From: Streptomyces iconiensis
Lineage (GTDB): Bacteria; Actinomycetota; Actinomycetes; Streptomycetales; Streptomycetaceae
NCBI RefSeq assembly: GCF_028657195.3
Contig: NZ_JANCPR020000014.1
Span: forward strand, 62,001 to 126,000
DNA length: 64,000 bases
Direction of reading: 5' to 3'
Below the pieces are notes generated by a model. That model had not been told where the DNA came from. It made no database searches and saw nothing but the letters and a program-made list of their open reading frames with translations. The translations under genes were made by a program, and so were the position numbers. Of this stretch, positions 7,341 to 15,623 are shown piece by piece; positions within the stretch are counted from its first letter, which is position 1, and every line of letters begins with the position of its first letter.

Positions 7341-7853
7341 ATGGGTGCGAGTGACGACGATCTGGACACCGCCGAGCAGCTCAGGTGGGGCATCTCACGA
7401 CTGGCTTCCCGGCTTCGCGCGGAACAGCCGGGAAGCGCTCAGCCGCTGACCCGGCTGTCCGCCTCGCTGCTGTCCCATCTCAAGCACAGCGGGCCTTTGG
7501 CGGTCAGCGAGCTGGCCGCGATCGAGGGGGTGCAGGCTCAGTCGCTGACCCGGGTGTTGCGGGACCTTGAGCGGCAGGACAGCGTGCGGCGGAGCCGGAG
7601 CAGCACCGACAGGCGCCGCCAGGACATCGTGCTGACGGCGGCGGGCGAGCAGGCGTTGCGTGACCATGTGCGGGACGGCAACGCGTGGTTGGCGGCGGCG
7701 CTCGCACAGCGGCTGTCTCCTGCCGAGCGTGGGCTGTTGCGGCTGGCCGGTCCCCTCATGCAGCAACTGGCGGATGTGGAAGCCGAGTCGCCGGCAGGCC
7801 AGGAGCAGGCGGACGGAGGGGCGGCGCGGCGCGGAACAGCGGGGCCCTTGTGA
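7341..7853 (+). CDS. MarR-family regulator
   Basis: 170 residues with the winged-helix core of MarR: recognition helix region LAAIEGVQAQSLTRVLRDLERQ and the wing RRSRSSTDRRRQDIVLT (residues about 52-95). N- and C-terminal helices would form the dimer. It overlaps the exporter gene as GTGA and so is co-translated with it, the common arrangement for a drug-responsive repressor of its own efflux pump. The palindrome CCAAGCGTTAGCTTGG in front of it is the likely binding site. It also diverges from the P450-peptide unit and could control both sides (inference). Confidence 0.85.
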   Translation: MGASDDDLDTAEQLRWGISRLASRLRAEQPGSAQPLTRLSASLLSHLKHSGPLAVSELAAIEGVQAQSLTRVLRDLERQDSVRRSRSSTDRRRQDIVLTAAGEQALRDHVRDGNAWLAAALAQRLSPAERGLLRLAGPLMQQLADVEAESPAGQEQADGGAARRGTAGPL

Positions 7854-9121
7854 GCCCGCGCCGGGTGCGGCAGGCGCGACCGGCGCCACAGGTGCCGCGG
7901 CACGTCGGAGCGGAGCGGACCGTGGCGTCCCATGGGCTGCTCCTGGCGGTCCTGGCCGGACTGGGCGCTGCCAGTCCGCTGGCGACGGACATGTATGTGC
8001 CCGGACTGCCGGACATGGCACGTTCGTTGGGCACCACGAGTGCGGGAACGCAGTTGTCCCTCACCGCGTTCCTGCTGGGCGTCATCGTCGGACAGCTCGT
8101 CCTGGGACCCATGAGCGACATGGTCGGCCGGAGGCCCGTACTCCTGGCGGGCACGTCCGCGTTCGCGCTGTTCGGTCTGGGATGTGCCCTCGCGCCGACG
8201 ATCGAGGCGATGACGGCGCTGCGCTTCGGGCAGGGCCTCGCGGGGGCGGCGGGCATCGTGGTCGGGCGGGCCGTGCTCGTCGACCTGTTCCACGGCGCCG
8301 AGCTGTCCCGGGTGTATGCGGTCCTGTCGGGCATCGGGGCCCTCGGGCCGGTGCTGGCGCCCGTGCTGGGCGGGGGACTGCTGGCCGTGGCCCCGTGGAG
8401 GTTCGTCTTCGTGGCGCTGGCGCTCGCGGGCGCCGTGCTCACCGTGGGAATCGCACGCGGTGTGCCGGAGTCGCTCGCGCGAGAGCGGCGTACGGGAGGC
8501 GGGGTCGCCGGGGCGCTGCGGGCCACCGGCAGGGTGGCGGCACGACCCGGTGTGCTCGTACCGGTGCTGACGATGGGCTGCACCGGCGCGGCGACCTTCG
8601 CCTACATCGCTGGGGCGACGTTCGTCCTGCACGACCTGCTGCACCTGTCACCCGCGATGAGCAGCGTCGTGTATGGGGTGAACGCGCTCGGCAACCTGGG
8701 CGGTTCACTGCTCTACGGGCGACTGGCCCGCCGGCGGCGTCCTGAGACGCTGATGGTCGCCGGCGCGGCGACCGGGCTCGCGGGCCAACTGGTCCTGCTG
8801 GCCCTTGTCTCGACGGCCGGCAGCGGTCTGTGGACCACGTGGGGGTGCCTGCTGGTGTCGGTCGCGTCCTTCGGGTTCCTCTTCCCTTCCCTGACCACGG
8901 TGGGCCAGAGCCGTGGGCGGGACGCCCCAGGAGCTACGTCCGCGCTGTTGGGCGCGGCCCAATTCGCCTTCGGCGCCGCCGCCTCCCCGCTCGTCGGCCT
9001 GTTCGGCACCCGCAGCGCCGCCCCCATGGCGCTCGTGATGGGCGCCTTCCTGGCACTGGCGACCGTAGGAGCGGCCATCTGCCGACGGCAAAGCGGGACC
9101 CAACCGGCCGTCGGTCAGTGA
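7850..9121 (+). CDS. Bcr/CflA-type MFS drug exporter
   Basis: A 423-residue proton antiporter with 12 predicted membrane segments. Family features are LATDMYVPGLPDMA in TM1 and the motif A loop GPMSDMVGRRPVL after TM2. The GTG at 7850 is chosen because it overlaps the MarR stop; the frame is open further upstream but within the MarR gene. Bcr/CflA proteins export chloramphenicol, bicyclomycin, sulfonamides or cysteine. Divergent placement beside the P450-peptide unit makes export of the modified peptide possible (inference). A second member of this family is encoded at 19855. Confidence 0.88.
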   Translation: MSPRRVRQARPAPQVPRHVGAERTVASHGLLLAVLAGLGAASPLATDMYVPGLPDMARSLGTTSAGTQLSLTAFLLGVIVGQLVLGPMSDMVGRRPVLLAGTSAFALFGLGCALAPTIEAMTALRFGQGLAGAAGIVVGRAVLVDLFHGAELSRVYAVLSGIGALGPVLAPVLGGGLLAVAPWRFVFVALALAGAVLTVGIARGVPESLARERRTGGGVAGALRATGRVAARPGVLVPVLTMGCTGAATFAYIAGATFVLHDLLHLSPAMSSVVYGVNALGNLGGSLLYGRLARRRRPETLMVAGAATGLAGQLVLLALVSTAGSGLWTTWGCLLVSVASFGFLFPSLTTVGQSRGRDAPGATSALLGAAQFAFGAAASPLVGLFGTRSAAPMALVMGAFLALATVGAAICRRQSGTQPAVGQ

Positions 9122-9323
9122 GCGTTCGCTGGTCAGTGACCGTTCGCCGCCCAGAGAGGGGTCGTCGGCCAGTGACCGTTCGCCCGGCTGCGACCGGCTG
9201 CCGACCAGTGTCCGTTCGCCGCCCAGAGAGGGGCTGTCGACCAGTGTCCGTTCGCCGGTCGGAGACGGGCCGCCGACCGGTGACCGTTCCCCGCCCAGGG
9301 ACGGGCCGTCGGCCAGTGACCGG
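9113..9323 (+). repeat. 36-bp tandem repeats, five to six copies
   Basis: Starting in the last codons of the exporter gene, contiguous 36-bp units occupy 9131-9166, 9167-9202, 9203-9238, 9239-9274 and 9275-9310, with half units at each end. All share CCAGTGACCGTTCGCC. There are no spacers, so this is a minisatellite and not a CRISPR array. Being a multiple of 3, the repeat opens reading frames on both strands that are not genes. Confidence 0.9.
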
Positions 9324-9481
9324 CGGCGAGGTCGCCGCTGAGCTTCCTGTGCGGGTAGGCCCCGTCGGCCTCCTGCGCAGGGCCCCTGGCGTGAAACCCT
9401 CCGGCCGCAGCCCAGCACGGACTGTCTTCCGCGGTGTTGCGTGGATACAGTCGGCGGGGACCGGACTTGGGGAGCGGTGGA

Positions 9482-11602
9482 GTGATCGAGGTCGTCACAG
9501 CGAGTGCGATCACAGCGTTTGTGACTGCTGTGCTCAACGGCGCTGCCGGAGAGATGGGGAAGCAGTTACTGCTGTCGACCGGGGCGCAGATCGGGCGGAC
9601 CCTGGGTCGGCCGGCGCCGCTGCCGACCACCGAGCCGGGGTTGCTGATGCTGGGCCGGGAGATCAACTCCCGGCTTGAGCCTGGCCGTCGGGACACCCGT
9701 GAGTGGGCCCTGCTCCTGGAGAGCACGCCCTCCGCGAGCACGCTGTCCCCCGGAGCGGGGGTGCCACCGCCGCCCCGCGATTTCACGGACCGGCTCACCG
9801 TCGTCAGGCAGCTGAAGCGTGAGGCGACGCGTCCCGCGAAGGGGCGATCGCGGGCGGCGTTGCTGTGGGGTCCGCCGGGAATCGGTTGCGGTGTGACGGC
9901 CCTGTACTTCGCGGCCGAGCACTCCGCCCTCCACCCGGACGGGCAGTTCTACGTCGATCTGCGTGACGTGGCCGGAGACCAGGCGGTGGAGCCCGTTGTC
10001 GTCCTCCAGCGGGTGCTGCGCGAGATGAACGTGGGGCCGGACGACATGCCCGCCACCGAGTCGGGGTGCCAGGATCTCTACCGTCGTCTGACGAACGGCC
10101 GCCGGGCCCTTGTGGTGATCGACCACGCGACGTCCGCCGCGCAGGTGCGTCCCCTCATCCCCAATACGCCGGAGCTGTTCTTGCTGGTCGTCGCCTCGGG
10201 CCCGCCCTTCGCGCTGGACGCGCAGCGTATCGAGGTGCCCCCGCTGACGGACCGCGACGCGAAGGAACTGCTCAAGAGGGCGGCAGGAGCGGAGAGCGTG
10301 GCGCTGGCCAAGGCGCGACTGCCGGGGATCCTGGAGCGCTGCGCGGGAAACGGCTACGCGCTGCGCGCGGCGGCGGCACGGCTGCTCGCCGTGCGGACGC
10401 CGCTTGCCGGGCCGCTGGACCGGCCCCGGTCCCCGGACCCCGTGCGCAGCACGGTACGTGCGGTCTGCGCCGGGTTGCCACCGGCGACGGTGCGGCTGTG
10501 CCGACTGGTCGCGCTGGGCAACTGGCCCGCTGTGAACGCCGATCTCGCCGGGTGGGCGGCGGACATCTCCCCGGACGACGCCGCGCCGATGCTCGCCGAG
10601 GCAGCGGACGCACAGCTGATCCAGCCGCTGGGCGACGGCCGTTACCGGTTCCGCCCCGAGGTGTGCCGCTACTTCGCTGACACGGCGGGCCCCGAGCTGG
10701 GTGTTCCCGCGTGTTCGGCAGCGGTTGCCCGGATGCTGACCGGTCTGCTGCGGCAGGCCGAGCACGCCGCGCACGCGGCGCTGCCGCAGAGCTGGCGGGT
10801 CGCCGAAGCGCCGGAGCAGGGCGAACCGTACGCGGGGGAGGCCGAGGGACTGGCCGCGCTGGTGGCCGAGCGGGCGAACCTGCTGCGGGCCGTCCCGGTC
10901 GCCGAGGAGTACCAGCATGTCGAAACCTGTCTGCGGCTGGCACGCGCGCTGTGGCCCCTCGTACTGAAGGCCGGTCACTGGGCCGAGGCGCTGTCAGCGC
11001 TCCGGACCGCTGCCCGCTGTGCGGACGAGTGGCAGCCGGAGTCCCGCACGTCTGCCGCGCTGCACTTCCAACTCGCGCACTGTCTGGGTCAGTTGCGCCG
11101 CTGGGAGGAGGCAGAGGGGGAGGCGCTGACCGCCGTCGCGCACGAGCGGCACGCCGGGCACCTCCTCGGTGAGGCATCCAGCATCGAATATCTGGGCCTG
11201 CTGCACCTCTACCAGTTGGACGGAGAGGCGGCCGTAGAGCGGTTCGCGGAGGCCAGGCGCTGCTACCTGCGCATTGTGAGCGCCCAGGGGGAGGAGGACC
11301 GCCACCTGCGGCGGGCCCTCGCCCTCCTGGAACGCCACAGGGGACGCGCCCTGTGGGTAATGGGGGCGCTCACGGAGTCACGCGCCCAACTGGAGTCGGC
11401 CCGCGCGCACTTCGAGCGGGAGGGCGAGCGCTACAACCTGGCCCGTACGCTCACCGATCTCGCCGAGACGGCGCACGCCGCCGGGGACAACGCCGAGGCG
11501 CTGGCCCACATCGCGGAGGCCGAGCGGCTGCTTCCCGCCGACGCCGCGCCGCACCTGCGGTATCTCACGAACCTGCGGTGCCGCTGCGAGGCGGACCGGT
11601 AG
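9482..11602 (+). CDS. NB-ARC-like ATPase with TPR domain, degenerate P-loop
   Basis: A 706-residue STAND-type protein. Residues about 120-320 match an NB-ARC nucleotide-binding fold: a P-loop region LLWGPPGIGCGVTAL, a Walker B-like RALVVIDHATS and a later LLVVASGPPF. The invariant P-loop Lys-Thr/Ser is missing (GIGCGVT where GxGKT is expected), so ATP hydrolysis is doubtful. A winged-helix-like region follows, then helical TPR pairs from about residue 480 to the end (for example RWEEAEGEALTAVAHE, DNAEALAHIAEAERLL). GTG 9482 is chosen for the upstream GGGGAG; the frame is open 16 codons more. No HTH is visible, so it may be a scaffold or sensor. Its end overlaps the convergent next gene by 38 bp. 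Confidence 0.7.
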   Translation: MIEVVTASAITAFVTAVLNGAAGEMGKQLLLSTGAQIGRTLGRPAPLPTTEPGLLMLGREINSRLEPGRRDTREWALLLESTPSASTLSPGAGVPPPPRDFTDRLTVVRQLKREATRPAKGRSRAALLWGPPGIGCGVTALYFAAEHSALHPDGQFYVDLRDVAGDQAVEPVVVLQRVLREMNVGPDDMPATESGCQDLYRRLTNGRRALVVIDHATSAAQVRPLIPNTPELFLLVVASGPPFALDAQRIEVPPLTDRDAKELLKRAAGAESVALAKARLPGILERCAGNGYALRAAAARLLAVRTPLAGPLDRPRSPDPVRSTVRAVCAGLPPATVRLCRLVALGNWPAVNADLAGWAADISPDDAAPMLAEAADAQLIQPLGDGRYRFRPEVCRYFADTAGPELGVPACSAAVARMLTGLLRQAEHAAHAALPQSWRVAEAPEQGEPYAGEAEGLAALVAERANLLRAVPVAEEYQHVETCLRLARALWPLVLKAGHWAEALSALRTAARCADEWQPESRTSAALHFQLAHCLGQLRRWEEAEGEALTAVAHERHAGHLLGEASSIEYLGLLHLYQLDGEAAVERFAEARRCYLRIVSAQGEEDRHLRRALALLERHRGRALWVMGALTESRAQLESARAHFEREGERYNLARTLTDLAETAHAAGDNAEALAHIAEAERLLPADAAPHLRYLTNLRCRCEADR

Positions 11603-13394
11603 CGGACTCCACCCGCACCGGGTGGGTCCGGCCCGCGGCGCGCAGCAGGAGCGTCGTTCCGCCCGGCGGCAGGGAACGGCCGCCGGCCAGCCAGGCGTGC
11701 AGCGCCGAGGCATAGGCGGCAGGGTCGGCGTCGGCGTCGGCCACGCCGGAGAGCTGGAGCAGACCGTGCTCCCTTGCGTGAACGGTGCAGGTGTCAGGCC
11801 CGGTGACATAGGCGGCGAGCGCGCACTGCGGATACCGGTTCAGCACCTCGGCCGCCCACGCGGCCGGACCGCCCAGCCGGGGATCGTTCCGCTCTCCCTC
11901 CCGTACGATCACGTCGGCCACGGCGAGATCGCCGGGATCGCGGGTGTCCTCGTGCGCCGCCAGATGTGTCTCGCCGCTCGCCCCGTACGGGTGCTCGGCG
12001 GAGCGCTCGACACGGACGCGCCGCCCCCGCACCCACGTCCGCACGTGCAACGGCGCGGTGCGCCGGGGTGGCTCGTACGGTGGCAGCGCAAGGGGCTCCA
12101 GAAGGGCGGGAGTCGGGGGCTCGGAGAGACCCAGCAGCGCGTAGAAACTCCGGCGCAGCAGCGCCGCCGACTCACCCGGGGCAGAGCTGGTGAACTCCGC
12201 GGGGCCGGTGAGCGGGCGGTGCGCGGCCAGCGCTCGCTCCAGTTGCTCCCGCAGGGCGGCATGCGGATCGAGCCGCGGCGCTGTCCGTACGAAGTCCGCG
12301 AGCGGGGCCTCGGGGTCCAGCCGCTCCTGACCGGCCGCCGCGAGCAGCACCGGGATGCCCAGGGCGGCCGAATAGTAGGAGACCGCGCCGAAGTCGCCCA
12401 CAACGATGTCGGCGGCCAGGAGCGCTTGCCGCCAGGCGTGCAGCGGATCGACAAGAGTCAGCCCGTTGCGCCGGGCTCTGTCCAGCCACGCGCGCACCTG
12501 GCCAGGACCGTGGCCGTACCAGATGTTGGGGTGCAGTACGGCCGCCACCCGGTAGTCGTCCGCAGGTAGCTCGGCGGCCAGCCGGGGCAACAGGCTGGGC
12601 AGCAGATCAGCGCCGCCGCCGTTGCCGAAGAACCCCTCGGGGTTCCACGTGGAGTTCAGCACGACGAGCCGCTGCCCGCGCCGCACCCCCAAAGCGCGCC
12701 GGTACCGCTGCCGGTAGGGGCTTCCCGCCAGCATGCGGTCGTAACAGGGGTCGCCCGCGAGGACGGCGGAACCCGCCGTCTCCGGACACGCACGCCGCAA
12801 CCGCGAAAGCTGTTCGGGATGGGACAGCACGAGCGCGTCCACGAACGGCACACCGTCCACCAGCAGCCAGTCGGGCGCCAACCCGAACGTCGGCTCCCGG
12901 CTCCCGGCTCCCGGCTCCCGGCTCCCGGCTCCCGGCTCCCGGCTCCCGGCTCCCGGCTCCCGGCTCCCGGCTCCCGGCTCCCGGCTGGCCAGCCTTTTAG
13001 TGTATCCGACCCCATGGGACAAGACGGCCAACTCCCCCTTTATCAGGTGGAGTTGGCCCCCGAAGCTCGCGGAGATCGCCAGGTCGACGGGGGTGGAGAC
13101 GGCCTGTTCCCAAGGGAGTACGGGAAGGCCCAACTCGCCGAACAGTTCATGGATCCCGCTCTGGAACGCGGAGGATTCCGTCGAGGTGACCAGCAACTGC
13201 ACACGGAAGTCGTCGTGGAAGAGCGGCAGAACATCCAGCAGCCGCCCGGCCGAGGTGACGTTGTGGACCACGAGCAGTACCCGGCGCGGTGCCTCCCGGC
13301 TCACCCACCGCTCGGCATCCGGCCCCACGGGCACGCGTACGGCCGGGGGATCCGCTGATCCCACTCGTCCTCCCGCAGGCCGCGATGTGTGCAA
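11565..13394 (-). CDS. GT-B-like glycosyl/glycerophosphotransferase with internal 7-bp repeat
   Basis: A 609-residue protein resembling CDP-glycerol glycerophosphotransferase and related GT-B enzymes: an N-terminal Rossmann part (RVLLVVHNVTSAGRLLDVL), a central VLHPNIWYGHGP, and a donor-site-like ADIVVGDFGAVSYYSAALG. The C-terminal 160 residues are a separate region of unknown role. The start is a TTG at 13394 with GAGGG upstream; an internal GTG before PVGPDAERW is possible. Between LASREPGAG and PTFGLAPDW the chain has about 30 residues of SREPGAG repeats coded by 13 copies of a 7-bp unit. One unit more or less would shift the frame and end translation at 12656. Substrate unknown. Confidence 0.65.
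   Translation of the reverse strand: MHTSRPAGGRVGSADPPAVRVPVGPDAERWVSREAPRRVLLVVHNVTSAGRLLDVLPLFHDDFRVQLLVTSTESSAFQSGIHELFGELGLPVLPWEQAVSTPVDLAISASFGGQLHLIKGELAVLSHGVGYTKRLASREPGAGSREPGAGSREPGAGSREPGAGSREPTFGLAPDWLLVDGVPFVDALVLSHPEQLSRLRRACPETAGSAVLAGDPCYDRMLAGSPYRQRYRRALGVRRGQRLVVLNSTWNPEGFFGNGGGADLLPSLLPRLAAELPADDYRVAAVLHPNIWYGHGPGQVRAWLDRARRNGLTLVDPLHAWRQALLAADIVVGDFGAVSYYSAALGIPVLLAAAGQERLDPEAPLADFVRTAPRLDPHAALREQLERALAAHRPLTGPAEFTSSAPGESAALLRRSFYALLGLSEPPTPALLEPLALPPYEPPRRTAPLHVRTWVRGRRVRVERSAEHPYGASGETHLAAHEDTRDPGDLAVADVIVREGERNDPRLGGPAAWAAEVLNRYPQCALAAYVTGPDTCTVHAREHGLLQLSGVADADADPAAYASALHAWLAGGRSLPPGGTTLLLRAAGRTHPVRVESATGPPRSGTAGS
12892..12986. repeat. 7-bp microsatellite (GGCTCCC x13.6) inside a coding sequence
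   Basis: Thirteen perfect copies of GGCTCCC run from 12892 to 12982 with a partial GGCT after them. Read on the minus strand three units give the heptapeptide SREPGAG. The unit length is not a multiple of 3, so any slippage that is not by three units switches the gene at 11565-13394 off. Confidence 0.95.
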
Positions 13395-13564
13395 GGTCCC
13401 TCTTGGTCACCCTAACGACGGTCCCGGGCCGCGCCGCAGGGGGTCCGCGGCGCAGCCCGGGGTGGTGGCCGCGCGCCGGGGCCGTGACGTCGTTGCCGAG
13501 CCGGTCGAGTGCCGTGCGGGAACGCTGACCTTTCCCGCCGGTACGCCCTCAGGCCGCGGCCCAA

Positions 13565-14275
13565 GTGCTGCACGGGTACTTGGACGGTGAGTTACGTATC
13601 GACCCCTCGCTCCCTTACATCCCGGCCAAGACCGTGTACCAGGAGATCGAGCGGGTGGTGAGCCGGCTCGTGGATCTCGACCGTGGGCCTGTGCAGCACA
13701 TCCTCACCAGCCTCGTCCCCGGCCATGTCGACGTCCGGCTCCCGTTCTTCCCCAACCCCTCGTACGAGGGGCACACCCGTGCGGGCTCGGCGGTCCGGCT
13801 GCCTCAGGAGGTGCCGCCCGAGATCGCCCGGCCCGTCGCCCAGGGTCATCTCTCCCTCCCCGTACGCCAGTTGGCGGCGTGACTGGCACGCCGGTCCGAC
13901 CTCGACGAGGGGCCGCTGCGGATCTTCGTACGGCTGTTCTTCAGCGAGGTGGCGACCTATCTGCGAGCGGTGGACGGCAAGGAGCGCGTCGCGGCGCGCG
14001 AGGAAGTGGCGACCCGTCTCGTACGGCAGCGGCCCCGTGTGGTGGTCGTGGCTCACTCGCTCGGATCGGTCGTCGCCTACGAGGCCCTGCACAGCACCCC
14101 GGACGTGGGCGTCGAGCTTTTCCTGACCCTGGGATCGCCGTTGGCACTGCCGGGAGTGGTGTTCGGCGAGCCCCAGAACCCCAGGGAAGGGAAGTGCAGG
14201 TGGGGGCGGACGAGTCGGCCTGTACGCCGGGTTCTGTCTACCGGTCTTGGACCGGAGAGACGGCCATCCATCTAG
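13565..14275 (+). pseudogene. Alpha/beta-hydrolase (lipase-like) remnant
   Basis: One reading frame carries both halves of a hydrolase: an N-terminal part from GTG 13565 and a part with the nucleophile elbow VVVVAHSLGSVVAYEAL and LFLTLGSPLALPG. They are separated by a single in-frame TGA at 13880-13882 (LPVRQLAA, stop, LARRSDLDEG). The 3' end runs into the rnpB gene on the other strand and loses homology near 14200, and the N-terminus seems cut by a TGA at 13526. It is therefore a broken, truncated gene. Alternatively the TGA is a sequencing error, but the missing C-terminus argues against a working product. Confidence 0.65.
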
Positions 14276-14619
14276 GACCGGCGTTGCCACCGGCCTCGTG
14301 CGGTCTACCCGCGGACTCGGGCGGGCAGCCCTCGGTCGTCCGCGCAGAGCCGTGAACCCACGGCTCCTTTTGACCTTGCTCCGGATGGGGTTTACCTAGC
14401 CGCCCAGGTCACCCTGGGCGCTGGTGGTCTCTTACACCACCGTTTCACCCTTACCGGGTGCCGTACGGAGACGGCCCCGGCGGTCTGTTTTCTGTGGCAC
14501 TGTCCCGCGGGTCACCCCGGGTGGGCGTTACCCACCATCCTGCCCTGTGGAGCCCGGACGTTCCTCGGCGGAGAGTGCGAGGCACCCCCCGACGCGACCG
14601 CCCGGCCGGCTCGTCCGCC
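14205..14619 (-). ncRNA. rnpB: RNase P RNA, bacterial type A
   Basis: The catalytic RNA that trims tRNA 5' leaders. Ends were set by the P1 helix: 5' GGCGGACGAGCCGG pairs with 3' CCGACTCGTCCGCC. Universally conserved blocks follow in order on the minus strand: GAGGAACGTCCGGGCTCC near the 5' end, the CAGGATGGTGGGTAAC region, GGTAAGGGTGAAACGGTG, GGTAAACCCC, and near the 3' end AGATGGATGG and ACAGAACCCGGCGTACAG. About 415 nt is usual for Streptomyces. The gene overlaps the ruined 3' end of the hydrolase pseudogene. Confidence 0.96.
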
Positions 14620-14628
14620 GTACCCGCC

Positions 14629-14634
14629 ATCCTA
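14629..14634 (-). promoter_or_regulatory. -10 box of rnpB
   Basis: TAGGAT on the minus strand lies 9-10 nt before the 5' end deduced from the P1 helix, the spacing expected for a housekeeping-sigma promoter. No convincing -35 box was found. Confidence 0.5.
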
Positions 14635-14684
14635 CGCGCACGCGCCTGTGGACTCTTACGGCCGCCGGGCCCACCCTGTGCGGC

Positions 14685-15623
14685 GTGGACTCGCCTCTGG
14701 TGACCGTGATGCTGCCTGCCGTACTCGCCGTGATCATGCTGGGGCTCGGGCTCAGTCTTACGGTGGGTGACTTCCGGCGGGTGCGGGAGTACCCGAAGAC
14801 GGTGCTGGTGGCGCTCGGTTGTCAGCTCGTACTGCTGCCCGCCGTGTGCTTCGGGCTCGTGGTGTGGCTCGGCCTTTCGCCGGCGCTCGCGGTGGGGATG
14901 CTGCTGCTCGCGGCCTCGCCCGGGGGCACCATGGCGAACCTGTACAGCCATCTGTTCGGCGGCGACGTGGCCCTGAACATCACGCTGACCGCGATCAACT
15001 CCGTGCTGGCCGTCTTCACGCTGCCGCTCGTGGTGAACCTGGCCACCGCCTACTTCAGCGTGGCCGACGGGCGTGACGTGGGGCTGCGGTTCGAGAAGTC
15101 GGTCCAGGTCTTCGCCGTCGTACTGGTGCCCGTCGCCGTGGGCATGTGGGTACGGGCCCGGCGCCCGCGGATCGCGGACAGGGCCGACAGGCCGGTGAAG
15201 GTGATGTCGCTGGTCGTCCTCGCGCTGATCATCGTGGGCGCCGTCGTCGCCGAGGCGGGCAGCGTCGGGGGCTACCTGCTGGACGTGGGCCTGGCCGTGC
15301 TCGCGTTCAGCTGTGTCTCGCTCGCGGTGGGGTACGGCGCGGCACGGCTGGCGAGCGCTGGACACGGGCAGGCGGTGGCCGTGTGCATGGAGATCGGCAT
15401 GCACAACACCTCGCTGTCCCTCACCATCGCGCTCAGCCCCTCGCTCCTCGACAGCACGAGGATGGCCGTGCCGAGCGCCGTCTACGGGATCGTCATGTAC
15501 TTCACGGCCGGCGCCGCCGGGCTGCTGCTCAGGCGCGCAGCCGCCGCGCGGGTCACGGGCGGTGCCACAGGTCGTCAGGGGTCAGCTCCGCCGGCGAGCG
15601 GTGCCCCGACAGGCCCAGAGTGA
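14685..15623 (+). CDS. Bile acid:sodium symporter family transporter
   Basis: A 312-residue BASS-family membrane protein with nine or ten hydrophobic segments. Typical signatures are ASPGGTMANLYSHLFGGDVALN in the first half (split ASPGGTMANLYS/HLFGGDVALN) and VCMEIGMHNTSLSLTIA in the crossover of the second half. Bacterial members move organic acids such as pantoate or keto acids with sodium; the substrate here is unknown. GTG 14685 is the chosen start, 65 nt downstream of the divergent rnpB. The last 25 residues are polar and low in complexity. Its end overlaps the convergent oxidase gene by 71 bp. Confidence 0.82.
   Translation: MDSPLVTVMLPAVLAVIMLGLGLSLTVGDFRRVREYPKTVLVALGCQLVLLPAVCFGLVVWLGLSPALAVGMLLLAASPGGTMANLYSHLFGGDVALNITLTAINSVLAVFTLPLVVNLATAYFSVADGRDVGLRFEKSVQVFAVVLVPVAVGMWVRARRPRIADRADRPVKVMSLVVLALIIVGAVVAEAGSVGGYLLDVGLAVLAFSCVSLAVGYGAARLASAGHGQAVAVCMEIGMHNTSLSLTIALSPSLLDSTRMAVPSAVYGIVMYFTAGAAGLLLRRAAAARVTGGATGRQGSAPPASGAPTGPE

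Noticed and set aside
9113..9323. 36-bp repeats as a CRISPR array
   Set aside because: The 36-bp units are directly adjacent with no unique spacers, vary between copies and lie in the end of an exporter gene; no cas genes are present.
8705..9418. Long minus-strand frame with SLGGER repeats opposite the exporter
   Set aside because: It is antisense to a well supported membrane protein and its repeats only reflect the 36-bp DNA unit being a multiple of three.
12819..13358. Plus-strand frame with RLPAPGS repeats
   Set aside because: Created by the 7-bp microsatellite, which leaves all frames open; the minus-strand GT-B gene is continuous on both sides of it.
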